From assembly GCF_021347895.1 (NCBI RefSeq), contig NC_067120.1, positions 25,157,361-25,221,360 of the forward strand: DNA of 64,000 nt. The letters run 5' to 3'. Origin of the DNA: Acanthochromis polyacanthus (lineage: Eukaryota > Chordata > Actinopteri > Pomacentridae). Below are positions 24,952 through 35,927 of this stretch, piece by piece. Position numbers and translations under genes: made by a program. Position 1 is the first letter of the stretch. Every line of letters begins with the position of its first letter. A model generated the notes under the pieces. It worked only from the letters and a program-made list of their open reading frames with translations. It made no database searches and had not been told where the DNA came from.

Positions 24952-25953
24952 CCCTTTAGGCGCCAGAGTTTTTTCAATAAAATTAGTTTTGATATCATTT
25001 TTTTTAAAGGTTGTAACTTGAAAATGGTTGGAGATAAAGGCAAACTGTAAATGAGAAAAATCATCAGTATGACCCAAAGTTTGTGATGGGAGTAAATTCA
25101 CTCATCTAATTTGCATATTATGACATCACCGGGCGGCGGACATATGGATTACATAACTTTATTGATGTTTATCGATCAAGATGGCTTTTCTTGGCTCAGA
25201 ATTTGTCAGATCCCTGTCTCCACGATACCCAACAGGCTTATCAAAATGTCTGATCCACTTGTGAAACTTTTCCTTATCTGTCAAGCAAACCCAGCCATCA
25301 TCGTCATTTACGATGGGGCTGTGAACGCCACTGCAGCCTCCACCGTTATTATCAGTGCATTTTCTCCCGCGTTTGCTGCTATTTCCATGTTTTTTTTCAA
25401 CCCCTGCTATCCCCGTCATCATTAGCGGTGTTTTGACCACTCCAGCTACACCCACCATGTCCCTCCTGCCACTCCGGTCCCAGTGAAGCAAAGCATCAGC
25501 TCCAATATGTGCTGCTTGTGGACTGTCATGGCGCACCGACCCGCTGCCGTTACGCACAGATGCAGCGTCACTTTCTCTCTCACTGGACGACTGAACATCT
25601 TCATCAGAGGGTGAATATTCCTCTTCAGAATCTGAGTAAGCCATTATTTGACAAAGTGCTTTGTCAGCATTGACCAGACCTCTCGGTATGGTGAGTTTTC
25701 TCACTCTAAAATGCGCCGTCTTGCACTCTGTTACGCTCCAACGACGAGTCTCGTCTCCTCGGTTTTCAAACTCTATAAACTCCTAAACTTTGAATGAAAA
25801 CACGCCCACAAATGATGCTCAGATTGAAGTTCCAGATGTCCGCCATCTCCTGGTCTAAAGTAGTAACTGCATGAGGCACTATATTTGAAGCTGTGGCTTG
25901 TTATGTTTAGCAATGTTGCTTGTCGCAATATTGCGACTTTGGCGCTTAAAGGG
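24952..25953 (-). mobile_element. piggyBac-type internal-deletion derivative
   Basis: TTAA flanks both ends (24948-24951 and 25954-25957). The inverted termini are CCCTTTAGGCGCCA and TGGCGCTTAAAGGG, the CCC start and TTAA target being hallmarks of piggyBac. The element is 1002 bp against about 2.5 kb for autonomous relatives, and it keeps only the start of the transposase. Confidence 0.88.
25159..25704 (-). pseudogene. piggyBac transposase N-terminal remnant
   Basis: A 181-codon minus-strand frame begins MRKLTIPRGL and contains an acidic stretch SDSEEEYSPSDEDVQSSSER and a basic patch SKRGRKC. An acidic, Ser-rich N-terminus before the catalytic domain is usual in PGBD-type piggyBac transposases. 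The DDD catalytic domain and C-terminal Cys-rich domain are absent, so it cannot transpose. It could bind ends or partner with active transposase only if that region folds alone, which is unknown. Confidence 0.6.
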
Positions 25954-26302
25954 TTAAATCCGTTGTTCTGCACCTGCCTGTCTGTGTGCCTGCTTTTGGG
26001 TTCTAATCACTGCTGGTTTGTAACATTACCAGGCATTCTGGACATGGAGACAGTAGTGAACAGAGCAGAGACTGACCGTGGATTCTTCACAACTAGCACA
26101 GAATGATAAGTGGAGTCCAGCTTTATTGTAGAGAGAGTGAATCCTGATTGGCTCAGCTCCACCTGCTCACGCTCTGCTTATGTCGATTGGAATTCACAAC
26201 ACCTGCTACTGCAACCTCTGTGCAAGCACACCTGAGAAACAAAAAGGGAAGGGGAAGAGGAGGGCCCTATCTGGAGCCTGCAGGAGCAGGCCTGACAGTA
26301 AT

Positions 26303-27511
26303 ATTGGCACAGTAAAATCAATACAGGTAAGGTAACATTTACTGTAAATATAGTGGTATTAATACATTACTGATCAGTATTAAAGATGATGACATGTAGC
26401 TGGGTCGATGACTCACATGATGGCAAATTCAAACACAGCCCTGCTTCTTTATGTTTTAAGATGAAAATAATTCAAATGAATGTATTTTGAGGATTCTAAT
26501 ATTGTTATAAATCTATATCTAATGTTTCAGAGGCCTTGATTTATTTACAGCAGTAGCTGTGATGCAGTTGAACTGATCAGTCTTATTGTCAGTTATATAA
26601 GTGGATTGACAAAAACTTAGCTGTAACTAATTACTGAATAATTACTAAACCTTGCTGAGGACACTGCCTAATGCTGGACTATAGGACCACGTGTGTTTTG
26701 TCTGAATATACCTCATAGACAGATATGTAAATGAGGCGTTCCTTAACCCTCCCCTCAGACTCCTCCTCTCCCAGCCAAAAGAAAGTGTAGCTGAAAAATG
26801 AAATGTGAAAAAAAAATTGTTTCAGAAAAAATATTTTGTCACTGAAGGCACAGACATTTTCAATGACAATTTTTTTTTTCAATGAAAAATTTTATTTTCA
26901 ATGACAAAATCTTTTGATTTTTCAAAGACAAATTATACTGTCCCTGTTTTAGCTCCATAGGAATTGCAGACCTATTTGATTAATTTAAAAATATTTTCAA
27001 ACATTATTTCTCCTACACAACAAAGGCATGTTTTAGTTTTTTGTATTATTTAAAATTTGATGGGTGGGACCAAAAATGTCCTCCAATGAATGACCCTCAC
27101 CCCTCCAGTGAAACATATATCAAGGTGGATTTTTTTCAGGATCTGCCACACTGAGTGCCTTATTGGACTCCTGCAGTCATCGTAATGATGCTGTTTTATA
27201 AATATAGACATTTTAAAAAGTTCAAATTAAAAATAGGTTAGGATATGACGTACTAATGGCTTTGATCTGGTATCTCCACTCTCATGTTCACACGATCAGA
27301 CTTATGTTAACTGTCCACTGCTCTGAGCTCCAGCACACGGATGAAGGTGAGCAGCTGACCGTGAAAAACAGTCAATGCACGCAAGCTAAATTTATCCAGT
27401 GTTGACGGTCCAGCCCGGCTGGAAGAAAACATCGTTGTTATTATCATTGCACGGTGCTCTTCGTTATCCACAGTTATTCTCCACACTCCACTGCTGTGTC
27501 AGAGAATCATC
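26303..27511. other. No recognised gene or element; upstream flank of the ferritin-like exon
   Basis: AT-rich until about 27250, then GC-richer towards 27480-27680, consistent with a promoter-proximal region of the ferritin-like gene. A CAGTGT at about 27400 does not form an iron-responsive element stem. No TATA box was assigned. Confidence 0.4.
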
Positions 27512-27674
27512 ATGGCCGAGCCCACAGGAAAGAGGTTAAAGAGCAGCCTGCCGCTGTGCACAGCACACCGGAGCTCGCAGCTGGGCCAAGCACAACCTGC
27601 CGGCCGCCGTAGAGGAGGCTCTGTGCGGGGTGAGCAGCCTGCTGTGGGACGGAGCGTATCGGCTACAGGCTCTG
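27512..27674 (+). CDS. Ferritin-like gene, exon 1 (apparent frameshift)
   Basis: An ATG in good context (ATCATCATGG) at 27512 opens MAEPTGKRLKSS. From about 27590 the ferritin frame is one base away: it ends HNLPAAVEEALC-GVSSLLWDGAYRLQAL at a GTAGGA donor at 27675. These last 28 residues align without gaps to the end of vertebrate ferritin exon 1 (the QNYH...YVYLSM segment) and join in phase 0 to exon 2 at 35928. The ferroxidase residues Glu27 and Tyr34 of heavy ferritin correspond to Leu and Leu here. The ATG frame and the ferritin frame differ, and the latter has a TAA at 27537-27539. So a 1-base frameshift (decay or sequence error) lies between about 27540 and 27590. Iron storage would be the family role. 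Confidence 0.6.
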
Positions 27675-28884
27675 GTAGGAAACGCAACCACACAGCATGC
27701 AGAGTGGAAACATGAAGAGGCTCTGTGACAGACACATCTCTACCACGATTAACGGAGACTTTTTTTAAAATCACAACCAAAGTTGCAGAAATTGTATAAG
27801 ACAGTTTCAGGAATACAGTTGCAAGGAAACTCGTGTAAACCCTTTGCGATTATTCACAGTGCAGGGTGGAAAAAGTATGTGAACCCCTAGGCCAGGGGCG
27901 TCAATCTCACATACAGCTCAATTTGATCTCAAGTGGACTGGACTAGTAAAATCACAGCATAATAACCTGTAGATAACAACCACTCAGAGGCGTCACTCAG
28001 TTTTAAGGACAGGGGGGGCTTAGCCCCCAGGAGATGCACAGGATGTGAGCGAACATTTCATTTTACAGCTAACAAAAACTGAGAAATTGCTTTTCCACAT
28101 TAAGATTTAGATTTATTCAGAGATACTTTACTGTGTAAATGTTTTACACCACAGTGGTCATGACTTTTGCTCACAACACAATAACTCAGAGCTGCCAAGT
28201 TGTGACCAGACCTCAGAGTGAGATTTGGTTTGTGCAGGATTCTGATGGGGGAGTCTGGGGGTCCTCCCCCAGAAAATTTTGAAAATTACTGATCCTGTTT
28301 CCTGCATTCTGGTATATTTTATGAGCATTTTGTTAAAAGCTTATGATAGAGGGATAATAAAAAACAACATTGAGCTAAAAAAGGCAAAAAAAAAAAACTG
28401 CAACGGCAGGCAGTATTGAAAATGGTTCTACATGTAAAATATGGATGAAAGTTCTGTGGCTGGATGAGCACAACACATTTCAGCATTTTCCATAAATATC
28501 TGCATAACTGAAAAAACTCCAGCAACCACTTGTAACATTCATCTTGGAGGATTCTAATACACAACAGCTTCAATTTGACCACATCAGCAACTAAACAATA
28601 AAAAGTGCTTAAGCAAAAGCAAAACATCTTTATAACTTAAATGATCTATTCACTGAACAAAATTACAATCAGACACTAAACTCTGTCTCACAGGAGCAGG
28701 GTGACATGGACTAAAACCAGGACTAAACCAGGTCTGACATCACAGGAGCAGGGTATCATGGACTAAACCCAGGACGAAATGAATGAATAACTTATTAACG
28801 AGGCCCAAAAATAAATAATAAAAACTGTCAACTCAGAATAAATGGCACAATTGTAAACAAGAACAGCAAAAGAACAGGGAAAAA

Positions 28885-29100
28885 TTAATTTTTGTGAGCC
28901 ATGTTGTACTCCCTGGTGGCTTTTTTTGAAGCCTTGATGATCTCTGGGGTGGGTTCCCATTTATTGCATGGCTCCAAACCAGCCATTTTAATAGTCATAA
29001 TAGAGGAGAGTGTTCCCTCTAGAGCCACAGTGCTCCTGGTCTTAGTCTTCTTCAGTCCAACCAGTGAAAACAGAGTCATATTAGGTCCAAAAACTAGCAA
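28885..29100 (-). pseudogene. hAT transposase C-terminal fragment
   Basis: A 71-codon minus-strand frame (MLVFGPNMTL... to AHKN) contains LVGLKKTKTRSTVALEGTL followed by SSIMTIKM and KWEPTPEIIKASKKATREY. This resembles the hAT C-terminal dimerisation region, where a conserved Arg/Leu-rich helix precedes the end of the protein. The catalytic RNase H-like part was not found, so it is a relic. Confidence 0.5.
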
Positions 29101-29422
29101 AATTATTTATTCATTTATGATGTATATTTGGGCCAGGCTAATTAGGCTTATATATATCTCTCTCTTGGCTATCTCCACTTTCCAATCATTACTCTCCTAA
29201 ATAAAAGCTCAAGTTAAATAAGTCTTATATGGTGCACCTGGACTGAAATGTTTCATATTTCATATTCATATCAAGTTCCATAAAAATCCAAGACTGTCTG
29301 CATCACAAATGACTCTCTCCTGTAAAATCCTTTAGACTCACCTTTCCAGTAGAGGTTTCTCCCCTCTCACTCTCTCTGCTCCTCTGCCCTGACTCCTACA
29401 GGTCAATAGGGGTGGTGGAGTG

Positions 29423-29438
29423 ATTATTATTATTATTA

Positions 29439-29483
<45 letters not shown>
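29423..29483. repeat. (ATT)n microsatellite, left of the CACTG element
   Basis: ATT units with one GTT interruption. The same repeat continues at 31174-31213, so the element at 29484-31173 inserted within it. Confidence 0.92.
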
Positions 29484-29484
<1 letters not shown>

Positions 29485-29578
29485 ACTGGGTAACAAAAAA
29501 TTTTTTTTGAAAAATTGTCTAGAGTTTTTTAACTGATTTAGGGGGATTAAGCACTTAATCCGAAAATGACATCCGTTT

Positions 29579-30868
29579 TACTCTATCAGGTCAGGTTTTG
29601 AAGCTATACAAATGACCCAAGTATGCTGATCATAGAGAATTTTTTCCAGCACATACTTCACAGCATCATAATTCTCCTTCAGTGTAGTTGAGTGAGCAAG
29701 AGGCAGAGATGCAAATTTGTTACCATTGTGCAGCAGAACACATTTGAGGGATCGCTTACTATCAATGAACAGTCTCCAATCTGTGGGGTCGTACTTTGGC
29801 ACCCCTAGCTTGTGCAGGAGACCCGCAATGTCTGAACAATGCACCAAATCATTCTCCTCAGAGAAAAAACAGAGGTATTCCTGGTGTCTGTTTCTGTAAA
29901 ATGTTATGCGAGTACTGTCTGCAAGAAGGTTCTTTTCCTTCAGTCGGGAAGCCAAAAGCTCAGTAGAGGACTTGGACAAGCTTCGATCACGAACTCGATG
30001 AATGAATGGACTTGCTCTTATATAGCGCTTTACTACTCATCAGAGTACTCAAAGCGCTTACACAACAATTGCTTCCATTCAACCATGCGCTCACACATTC
30101 TCACTCTGGGGCGGACGGAAAGCGTGGCTGCCAATCCGCGCCTACGGCCCCTCCGACCACCACCAACATTCACACGCATTCTTACACCAGTAAAGAGCAC
30201 TGGAGGCAAGGTGGGTTAAGTGTCTTGCCCAAGGACACAACAGCACATGACTAGGCGAGAGCGGGAATCGAACCGCCGATTCTTTGATCATTGGACTACC
30301 CGCTCTACCACCTGAGCCACAGCCACCCCAGATCATTTGGCTCTACTTGTGTGAAAGGATGTGGAGCATCATCATCAAGAAACACCTGATCCTCTTGATC
30401 TTCATGGTCACTAGAGGAATCTCCCTCACTAATATCTGGAAGCTCTCCAAAGACAGGTACTGGGATTTCATCACAGTGAGCTACAGGACGACGTGCTGAT
30501 TGAAGATCAGGATATGTAAGGCTGCCCCTGTTCTTTATGTTAATCCCAGTTACATCTACAGCACAGAAGTAGCAGTCAGTGACATGGTTTGCTGGTTCTC
30601 TCCAAACCATGGGAACTCCAAACTTTAGACAACTCTCCTTGCCCTTTGTCCATTGACGCAGATACTCAGTACATGCTTTGCACACCATATGTGGGGCCCA
30701 GGTTTTATCCTGGTCACCAAGCTTTATACCAAAATAGGCATTATAGGCACGCTTTATGAAGCTTGTAACAGAGTTCCTGTTAGGTGCCAATGTGTATTCA
30801 CCACAGATGTAGCAGAATACATCAGGTTGATTTTTGAAAGCTCTTCTGCGAGAAGCCATGGTATTCAC
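29579..30868 (-). pseudogene. Uncharacterised transposon protein, N-terminal part, split by a SINE
   Basis: The minus-strand start at 30868 (MNTMASRRRAF) gives two CxxC pairs, CYICGEY and CKAC, then another pair CYFC. This is a Cys-rich zinc-binding module over residues 17-110, followed by an acidic region (SEGDSSSDHEDQEDQVFLDD). After the SINE (30000-30329) the frame resumes with SKSSTELLASRLKEKNLLAD, DWRLFIDSKRSLKCVLLHNG and NYDAVKYVLEKI, ending in a stop at 29579. The second half resembles a recurrent uncharacterised family seen in fish and arthropods, whose members continue into a CxxC-containing catalytic-like domain. That part is missing here. Confidence 0.55.
30000..30329 (-). mobile_element. 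tRNA-derived SINE, fifth level of the nest
   Basis: On the minus strand it starts GGGGTGGCTGTGGCTCAGGT. TGGCTCAGGTGG is a good A box and GGTTCGATTCCC a good B box. A conserved central block GTCCTTGGGCAAGACACTTA follows, and the 3' end is AAAGCGCTATATAAGAGCAA plus short ATTC repeats. It interrupts a transposon ORF. This is a typical full-length teleost SINE, about 330 bp. Confidence 0.9.
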
Positions 30869-31169
30869 CTATGTGCAAAGAGTAAAAATAAGTAATTTAC
30901 TGAAGATATTTCAAGAAACAAAAACTGGGTATAATCCAAAACAACATACGATAGAGATATACACCAAAAATATAGTGATTGTAAGTTGTAGATGCGTAAA
31001 CAATAAAGCAATCATACGGGTATATATAAAGAAAAGGTGAAAAACAACAAATGGTCATAGTTAAAAAAAGTTGACCTGATAGAGCAAAACTAATGTTATA
31101 TTTGAATTCTGCACCCCAAAATTATCTTAAAACAGCTTTAAAACCTTAGACAATTTTTTGTTGTTGACC

Positions 31170-31210
<41 letters not shown>

Positions 31211-32869
31211 CATCATCATCATCATTATTCCCATAATCATACGTGAATGAGCTCAGCTCCTGTTTCACTGTATCTGATGCTGGAGCTCATGCTCCAGAAG
31301 GAAGTCACCCCAAAGATAGTATATGGTAAAAAAAGAAAAGAAAAAAGAGTGCACTCCTAACTCTATGAACAACCAGAACCTTCACAGTGCATTTCAGACT
31401 AACTAGCTAGCTAAGTAGCAGCGTTCTTTTAGACCTGAAATGTAACTTTTGACCTCAGAACAACAAAGTTAAGACGTGCACAGAGATACAGCAGCGTCTC
31501 ACGCTGCCTCCTTTACAGGGGACTCTCTCCTACAGAGTGAACAAACCAAGTTTTTATTTGTCAAACAGGGAGCATTTGGTTCATTAATTACATGGGACTT
31601 TCTGCTGTTAGCTGGGGGGCTGGAGCTAACTTATTGTTACTATCAGCAGTGATGAATACTTACTCTCCTGAAAACATTCGCATATCCATTCTTGTTCACG
31701 TTCTTCTCCTTAATGCTGCTCTCGTCCGTTCTGTGTGCTCGTTCCCTATAAACACATGCTGCAGGTACCAGCAGCCTAGGTTGCAGGGAAAACGTGGACT
31801 GGATTTCAGTGATGTGGGCATGCTCCATATGAACAAGTGGAATGGACTGGATAACGACACACTGAGTCGGACTCTCTACCTTCCACTATGAAGTGAAGAG
31901 AAACTAAGATTTATGATCGTATCTAAGTTAAAATGACTGGTTATGTGATTATGTATTTAAACTCATATTCTGGACACATTATATGGAACTTTTTGGCACT
32001 TTTTTTGTAAAAAAAAAACAAACAAAAACAAAACAACAACAGCTTTTTTAAAAAATAAATGAACATAAAATTATTTAGGGGGGCTTAAGAATATTTTAGG
32101 GGGGCTGAAGCCCCCCTAAAATAGGCCTAGTGACGCCACTGCGACCACTCCAAATTTCCCCCCTTTGTTTTAGTTAAAAAAGTAAATTCTGAAAATGTTC
32201 ACATTAAAGTCAACTATCGTTTTACAAAACATTATGAATGACATGTAATTACTTAAGAATAAGAAGTGCAATTTCAACAACATTAGCGTTAGTTTGTCGT
32301 TCACACATTACAGGACAAGGGGGAGTTGTCCCCATGCCATGTAAATATGTAAAATTTATAAATAAAAAAAATGCATAAAAGTTGTGGCAATGCAGTGGAC
32401 AAATTTAAAATAGCAGTTACTTTTATTGAAACACTGATGTTATTGTCTCTAATTTTTACACTTTGCAAAGGCTGGATCGGACCTCTGGCATGCCGGTTTG
32501 GGCCTGCAGGCTGTTTGTTTGACACCTGTCCTAGGCTAATGACTTCTCCAAGAGCTAATTGGAGCCAGGAGTCAGCCAACCTGGAGTCCAATCAATGTAA
32601 TGAGATTGGAGGTGTTGGTTAAAGCTGCCTTGCCCGTTAAAAAACACACACCAGTTTTGAGTGTGCTGTTCTCAAGAAGCATTGCCTGATGTGAACCGTG
32701 TGTCGCACAACAGAGCTTGACCTATGATCAAGATTTGTTGACTTGCATGAAGCTGGAAAGGGTTGATGTTCATGTGTCCACAGTAAGACAGATTGTCTAC
32801 AAATGGAGAAAGTTCAGCACTATTGCTACTCTCCCTAGGCGTGGTCATCCTGTAAAGATAGACCCTGTA

Positions 32870-34466
32870 TTTGCCAGTTTTCAGTTCAGCAGATGAAAAC
32901 AAAGTCGTATGATATTATGAAAGATGCTACTCCAAATGTGAACTGTCAGGATTATATGTATGGCAATATGAGATAAAGTCACAGAAACAACTATATCATT
33001 CACTTTGATTAAATAAAAAACATTAATCATAAAACAGTCTTGCTCTATCTACAACCCTGACACCACTAGGGGCTGACGACCTTCACATGACAGAGGCCTA
33101 GAAAATAGAACATAAACAACATAAAAATAGCACCATAACACAAAGTTCAGATGGACTGGCTTACAGTCAGATTTCTACATATCAATAGTGAATACTGCAG
33201 CAAACATTGTATTATATCTATAATAAACATAAGGTCTTCAAGTATTATTCCCATAATGGTTATTAATACTTTAAGAATGATATAAGACACCTTAAACTCA
33301 ATACCAAACATCAGAAACATACAAATCTGCTGTAATCACTCCAAAACTATCAGTATGTTCATGATGGGACAATAAAATGAGATCACTTTAAGATGACGAA
33401 ACAAGTCAGGTCATTTATATTCATACAGCCCAACATCATAGAACACTTAGATATAATTAGCTTTTTCATGACTTGGAAAAAAAGGCCACAGTAGTTATTC
33501 TAAGGTATATATCTATATATTTTAACTGTTGATATTGCAGTTTAAATTACACTGACAGCAGGATATAACTCCAGTTCTGCAAGTATGTAGCACTGTAATT
33601 GGATTCACTGTTGGTTGTGTTGGGTGGATCGATGTTTTGTCCAGGTTTTGTCCAGGTGGCCACCTTTGGGAGTGTTACTCCACTCTACATTTTGAAGAGC
33701 TTTCTAGTGTTAAATATAATATTGACAATAAACTTGTGTCCAGTTCTTACCTATGTATGAGTTATATCTCATATTTGATTTTTATATATTACTTTAAACT
33801 GATCAACATTTACAGACTTAACAGTGTCCTTTTAGAGTCTGAGTCCCATTCCTGTAGCCAGGTGTAAACCCCAGCTGTTCTAATTATAGACTTTGTTTTC
33901 CTCTCACCATAACTTAAGAGAATTATTTTGTCGTTATGTAATTTTAGTGCCTGTTTTTTCCAGTTTGCCTGCTTGGCCTTTTCCTTTGATAACATCTGAG
34001 TTGTACGAACCCCACAAAGCTGTACCTCTATGCCCAACCTCTGGAATCTTAAAAGCATCATACATATTCTTAATATGAGGTTTTCCTCAACTGTTTGAGG
34101 GCTGGAGCTGAATCCACATAAAGAAGTATTTTTAAAGGCTGAGCTTGTTTCATGCATGGAAGACCAAATATAACCATGATAATCTTGCAGAGAATTTGGC
34201 AGTCTATGAGATATGTTTACCTAATTTTCAGGTAAATAAATTGCCATTTGCTCATTATCAGGATTTTTGGAGCGGTCTGTATATATTCTCCAATGACCTA
34301 TGGAACTTTCTTTCTGTTTGTCTATTTGTACGAGTCTTATTATTTTTTGGATCTTTTGAGAAATCATTGCTTTCACTGTCATGGATTTTCTCAAATGCCA
34401 GGATTGCTTAAACACATTGCTATTTTGTTTTTGTTTTGTTGTAAAATTTGTAAAATTACTGGTTGA
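32870..34466. other. No recognised gene or element (within the ferritin-like intron)
   Basis: AT-rich sequence. The minus-strand frame at 33810-34157 is Lys-rich and may be a LINE relic, but shows no motif I can defend. Confidence 0.4.
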
Positions 34467-34474
34467 GTCTTACC

Positions 34475-35432
34475 CAGGCCCGGACTGGCAATCGGGAGAG
34501 GCGGGACTTTTCCCGGTGGCCTGCCTCCTTATTGGCCTGCCTGGACAGGCCAGCCACGGACTGGCAGGCCAATGAAAAAAAGTTGATCGGCTTTTTGGCA
34601 GACAGGCCAGAGACAGCGAGACAGCAGCGCTAGAAGCCTTACAGAGTACACGCCCACCCTCCTGTCACTCACACAAAGCAAGTGCTCTGAGCTCTAAATC
34701 AGAAGGATAGGGATTGGTCAAAGTGACATTTTTTTAGAAGAAACGTGCCATGATTGGTTAGTTGCTTTATGGCCCGCCCCTTCATAGCGAGCACGAACTG
34801 CAGAGCAGCGATATGAGAGTGAGGCCAGAGAGTGGAAGGAGCGGAGATTATGGAGCACTCTTACTTCAAGTAAGTTTACAAACGGTCGGTTCTTCTCACA
34901 AATGCATCATCAGACTTCAAAGGCCAAAATATAATAAAAAATGTCTGGCCCAAATAAGCTCCACAGGTGTCAGGTGGGTTGCAGGAAGCCTGAAAACGTT
35001 TGAGACCCCCTCTTCAGGTAGGATAGGCAGTTGACTTACAATTTCCAGTTATAAAATGAACATTGGTGTTTGCATATACTATTAACTATGACCAGCTGAC
35101 ATCTAAATGATTTGTTGACAAAATAATATTTTTTTTTAAATTCCACATCTTATATAAATAATAGGAAAAGGAAAACATTGGAAAAATTGGTGAGGGTAGT
35201 GAAGAGATTACAGAAGAGAAAAGTACTGGACTGTATGGAGCTGTCATTATGGTTCTGTTTAATAGACTTACTGTCTGTTTAGTAGTGTTGCAATTGCTAT
35301 AACATAACTGTAAAAGGCATATTTTTGGAAGGAAAATAAACAAAATTTTGGTGCATTATCCCACATGACACAACCCTTGCGGTGGCGGAAGTGGCCTGAC
35401 TGATTGGAAATTTCTTTCCCAGTCCGGCCCTG
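34475..35432. mobile_element. hAT nonautonomous element
   Basis: The ends are CAGGCCCGGACTGG and the inverted CCAGTCCGGCCCTG. The 8-bp target duplication GTCTTACC is perfect (34467-34474 and 35433-35440). The element is 958 bp and has no transposase. A short GC-richer part near 34740-34860 may be an old promoter or first-exon region of the parent. Confidence 0.93.
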
Positions 35433-35927
35433 GTCTTACCACTACCAATACCTTCATATGTTGACCTTTTTCATTTCCATTCAGCATAATGGATGTCATA
35501 TGTTTCTGACCAGTAATTCTTTTCCTCAGTGGCTTTAAATTCACAAGTGGATCTAGAGGAATGCATGGAGAAGTGTTTCTTCTGCATATGGACTGTAGTT
35601 AAATTCTTTCAAATCAACATTTTCTGCTACCTTAATCCGTATCCCACATAGCACATGTAATGACTCGGGCATGTGTAGCAGGAAGCCTGCCTAATAGTAA
35701 GTAGCATTTTTACTCAGAAGGACATAACATTTGCCTGTTGCTTCCTAAAATGCTCACATGCGGCACTCACATTTCATAGCTGAGTCTGAATCAACACAAT
35801 CAAAGAGTGGATATCTAGAATGATGAATGTGTTTATTTTGACTGTTTCAGTGCATTGTATGCACTCATGCTGTGTCATTCCTGAATATATTTCAGTATAT
35901 ATCCTTTTTTTTCTTTATCCCTAGCAG

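Larger units (their letters stand above)
24402..26025 (+). mobile_element. Solo LTR (gypsy type), interrupted by a piggyBac derivative
   Basis: It opens TGTCACGGCCCCTCCCTCTC and closes GGTTTGTAACA, with TTACC on both sides (24397-24401 and 26026-26030) as a perfect 5-bp target duplication. A TATAAA-like box (CGTATAAAGCC) is near 24492. Without the internal insert it is about 620 bp. Open frames at 24302-24832 are not genes; they are the C-rich LTR read in all frames. Confidence 0.8.
23615..26297 (-). mobile_element. Probable solo LTR, interrupted by another LTR
   Basis: On the minus strand the block begins TGTCAGGCCTGCTCCTGCAG at 26297 and ends CCCATAACA at 23615. A polyadenylation-type AATAAA is near its 3' end (minus, around 23690-23680). 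Flanks are TTAAT on the left and GTAAT on the right, a likely 5-bp target duplication with one change. Another LTR occupies 24402-26025. No gag or pol is present, so this is either a solo LTR or a fusion of two LTR pieces. Confidence 0.5.
29484..31173 (-). mobile_element. CACTG-TIR DNA transposon (CMC-like), fourth level of the nest
   Basis: The left end CACTGGGTAACAAAAAAT and the right end, whose reverse complement is CACTGGTCAACAACAAAAAA, are followed by the shared blocks AAAAATTGTCTA and AGTTTT / GGTTTTAAAGCTG. TTA lies on both sides (29481-29483 and 31174-31176), a 3-bp target duplication within an ATT repeat. The CAC start and 3-bp duplication fit the CMC (CACTA/Mirage/Chapaev) group. 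It encodes one truncated minus-strand protein, itself broken by a SINE. Confidence 0.72.
27985..32141 (-). mobile_element. hAT element, third level of the nest
   Basis: Its ends are CAGAGGCGTCACT and the inverted AGTGACGCCACTG, each followed inward by a GGGGGGCTTAGCCCCC-type hairpin. The 8-bp flanks CAACCACT (27977-27984) and CGACCACT (32142-32149) match at 7 of 8 positions. The 4157 bp include a CACTG-TIR element and ATT repeats. A C-terminal transposase fragment remains on the minus strand. Confidence 0.82.
27893..32528. mobile_element. hAT MITE, second level of the nest
   Basis: The ends are CAGGGGCGTCAATCTCACAT and the inverted TTTGACACCTG. The 8-bp flanks CCCTAGGC (27885-27892) and TCCTAGGC (32529-32536) match at 7 of 8 places. 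Its own sequence is 27893-27984 plus 32142-32528, about 480 bp, with the CAATTTGATCTCAAGTGG block found in a widespread vertebrate hAT MITE family. It has no coding capacity. Confidence 0.8.
27857..32866 (+). mobile_element. Tc1-like element remnant, outer shell of a five-level nest
   Basis: The left end CAGTGCAGGGTGGAAAAAGT (27858 onward) with TATGTGAACCCCTAGGC is continued only after 32536, where AATGACTTCTCCAAGAGCTA leads into a Tc1 transposase start. Codons near 32700-32866 give [20 protein letters not shown] and LPRRGHPVK, the helix-turn-helix region. The N-terminal start is damaged and the sequence is truncated after 32866, with no catalytic half or right terminus. Confidence 0.7.

Noticed and set aside
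27380..27420. Possible iron-responsive element (CAGTGT) upstream of the ferritin-like start
   Set aside because: The five bases on each side of the CAGTGN loop do not pair and no bulged C stem could be drawn.
30000..30329. A functional tRNA gene
   Set aside because: It has tRNA-like A and B boxes but lacks a complete cloverleaf and is followed by the central and tail blocks of a SINE.
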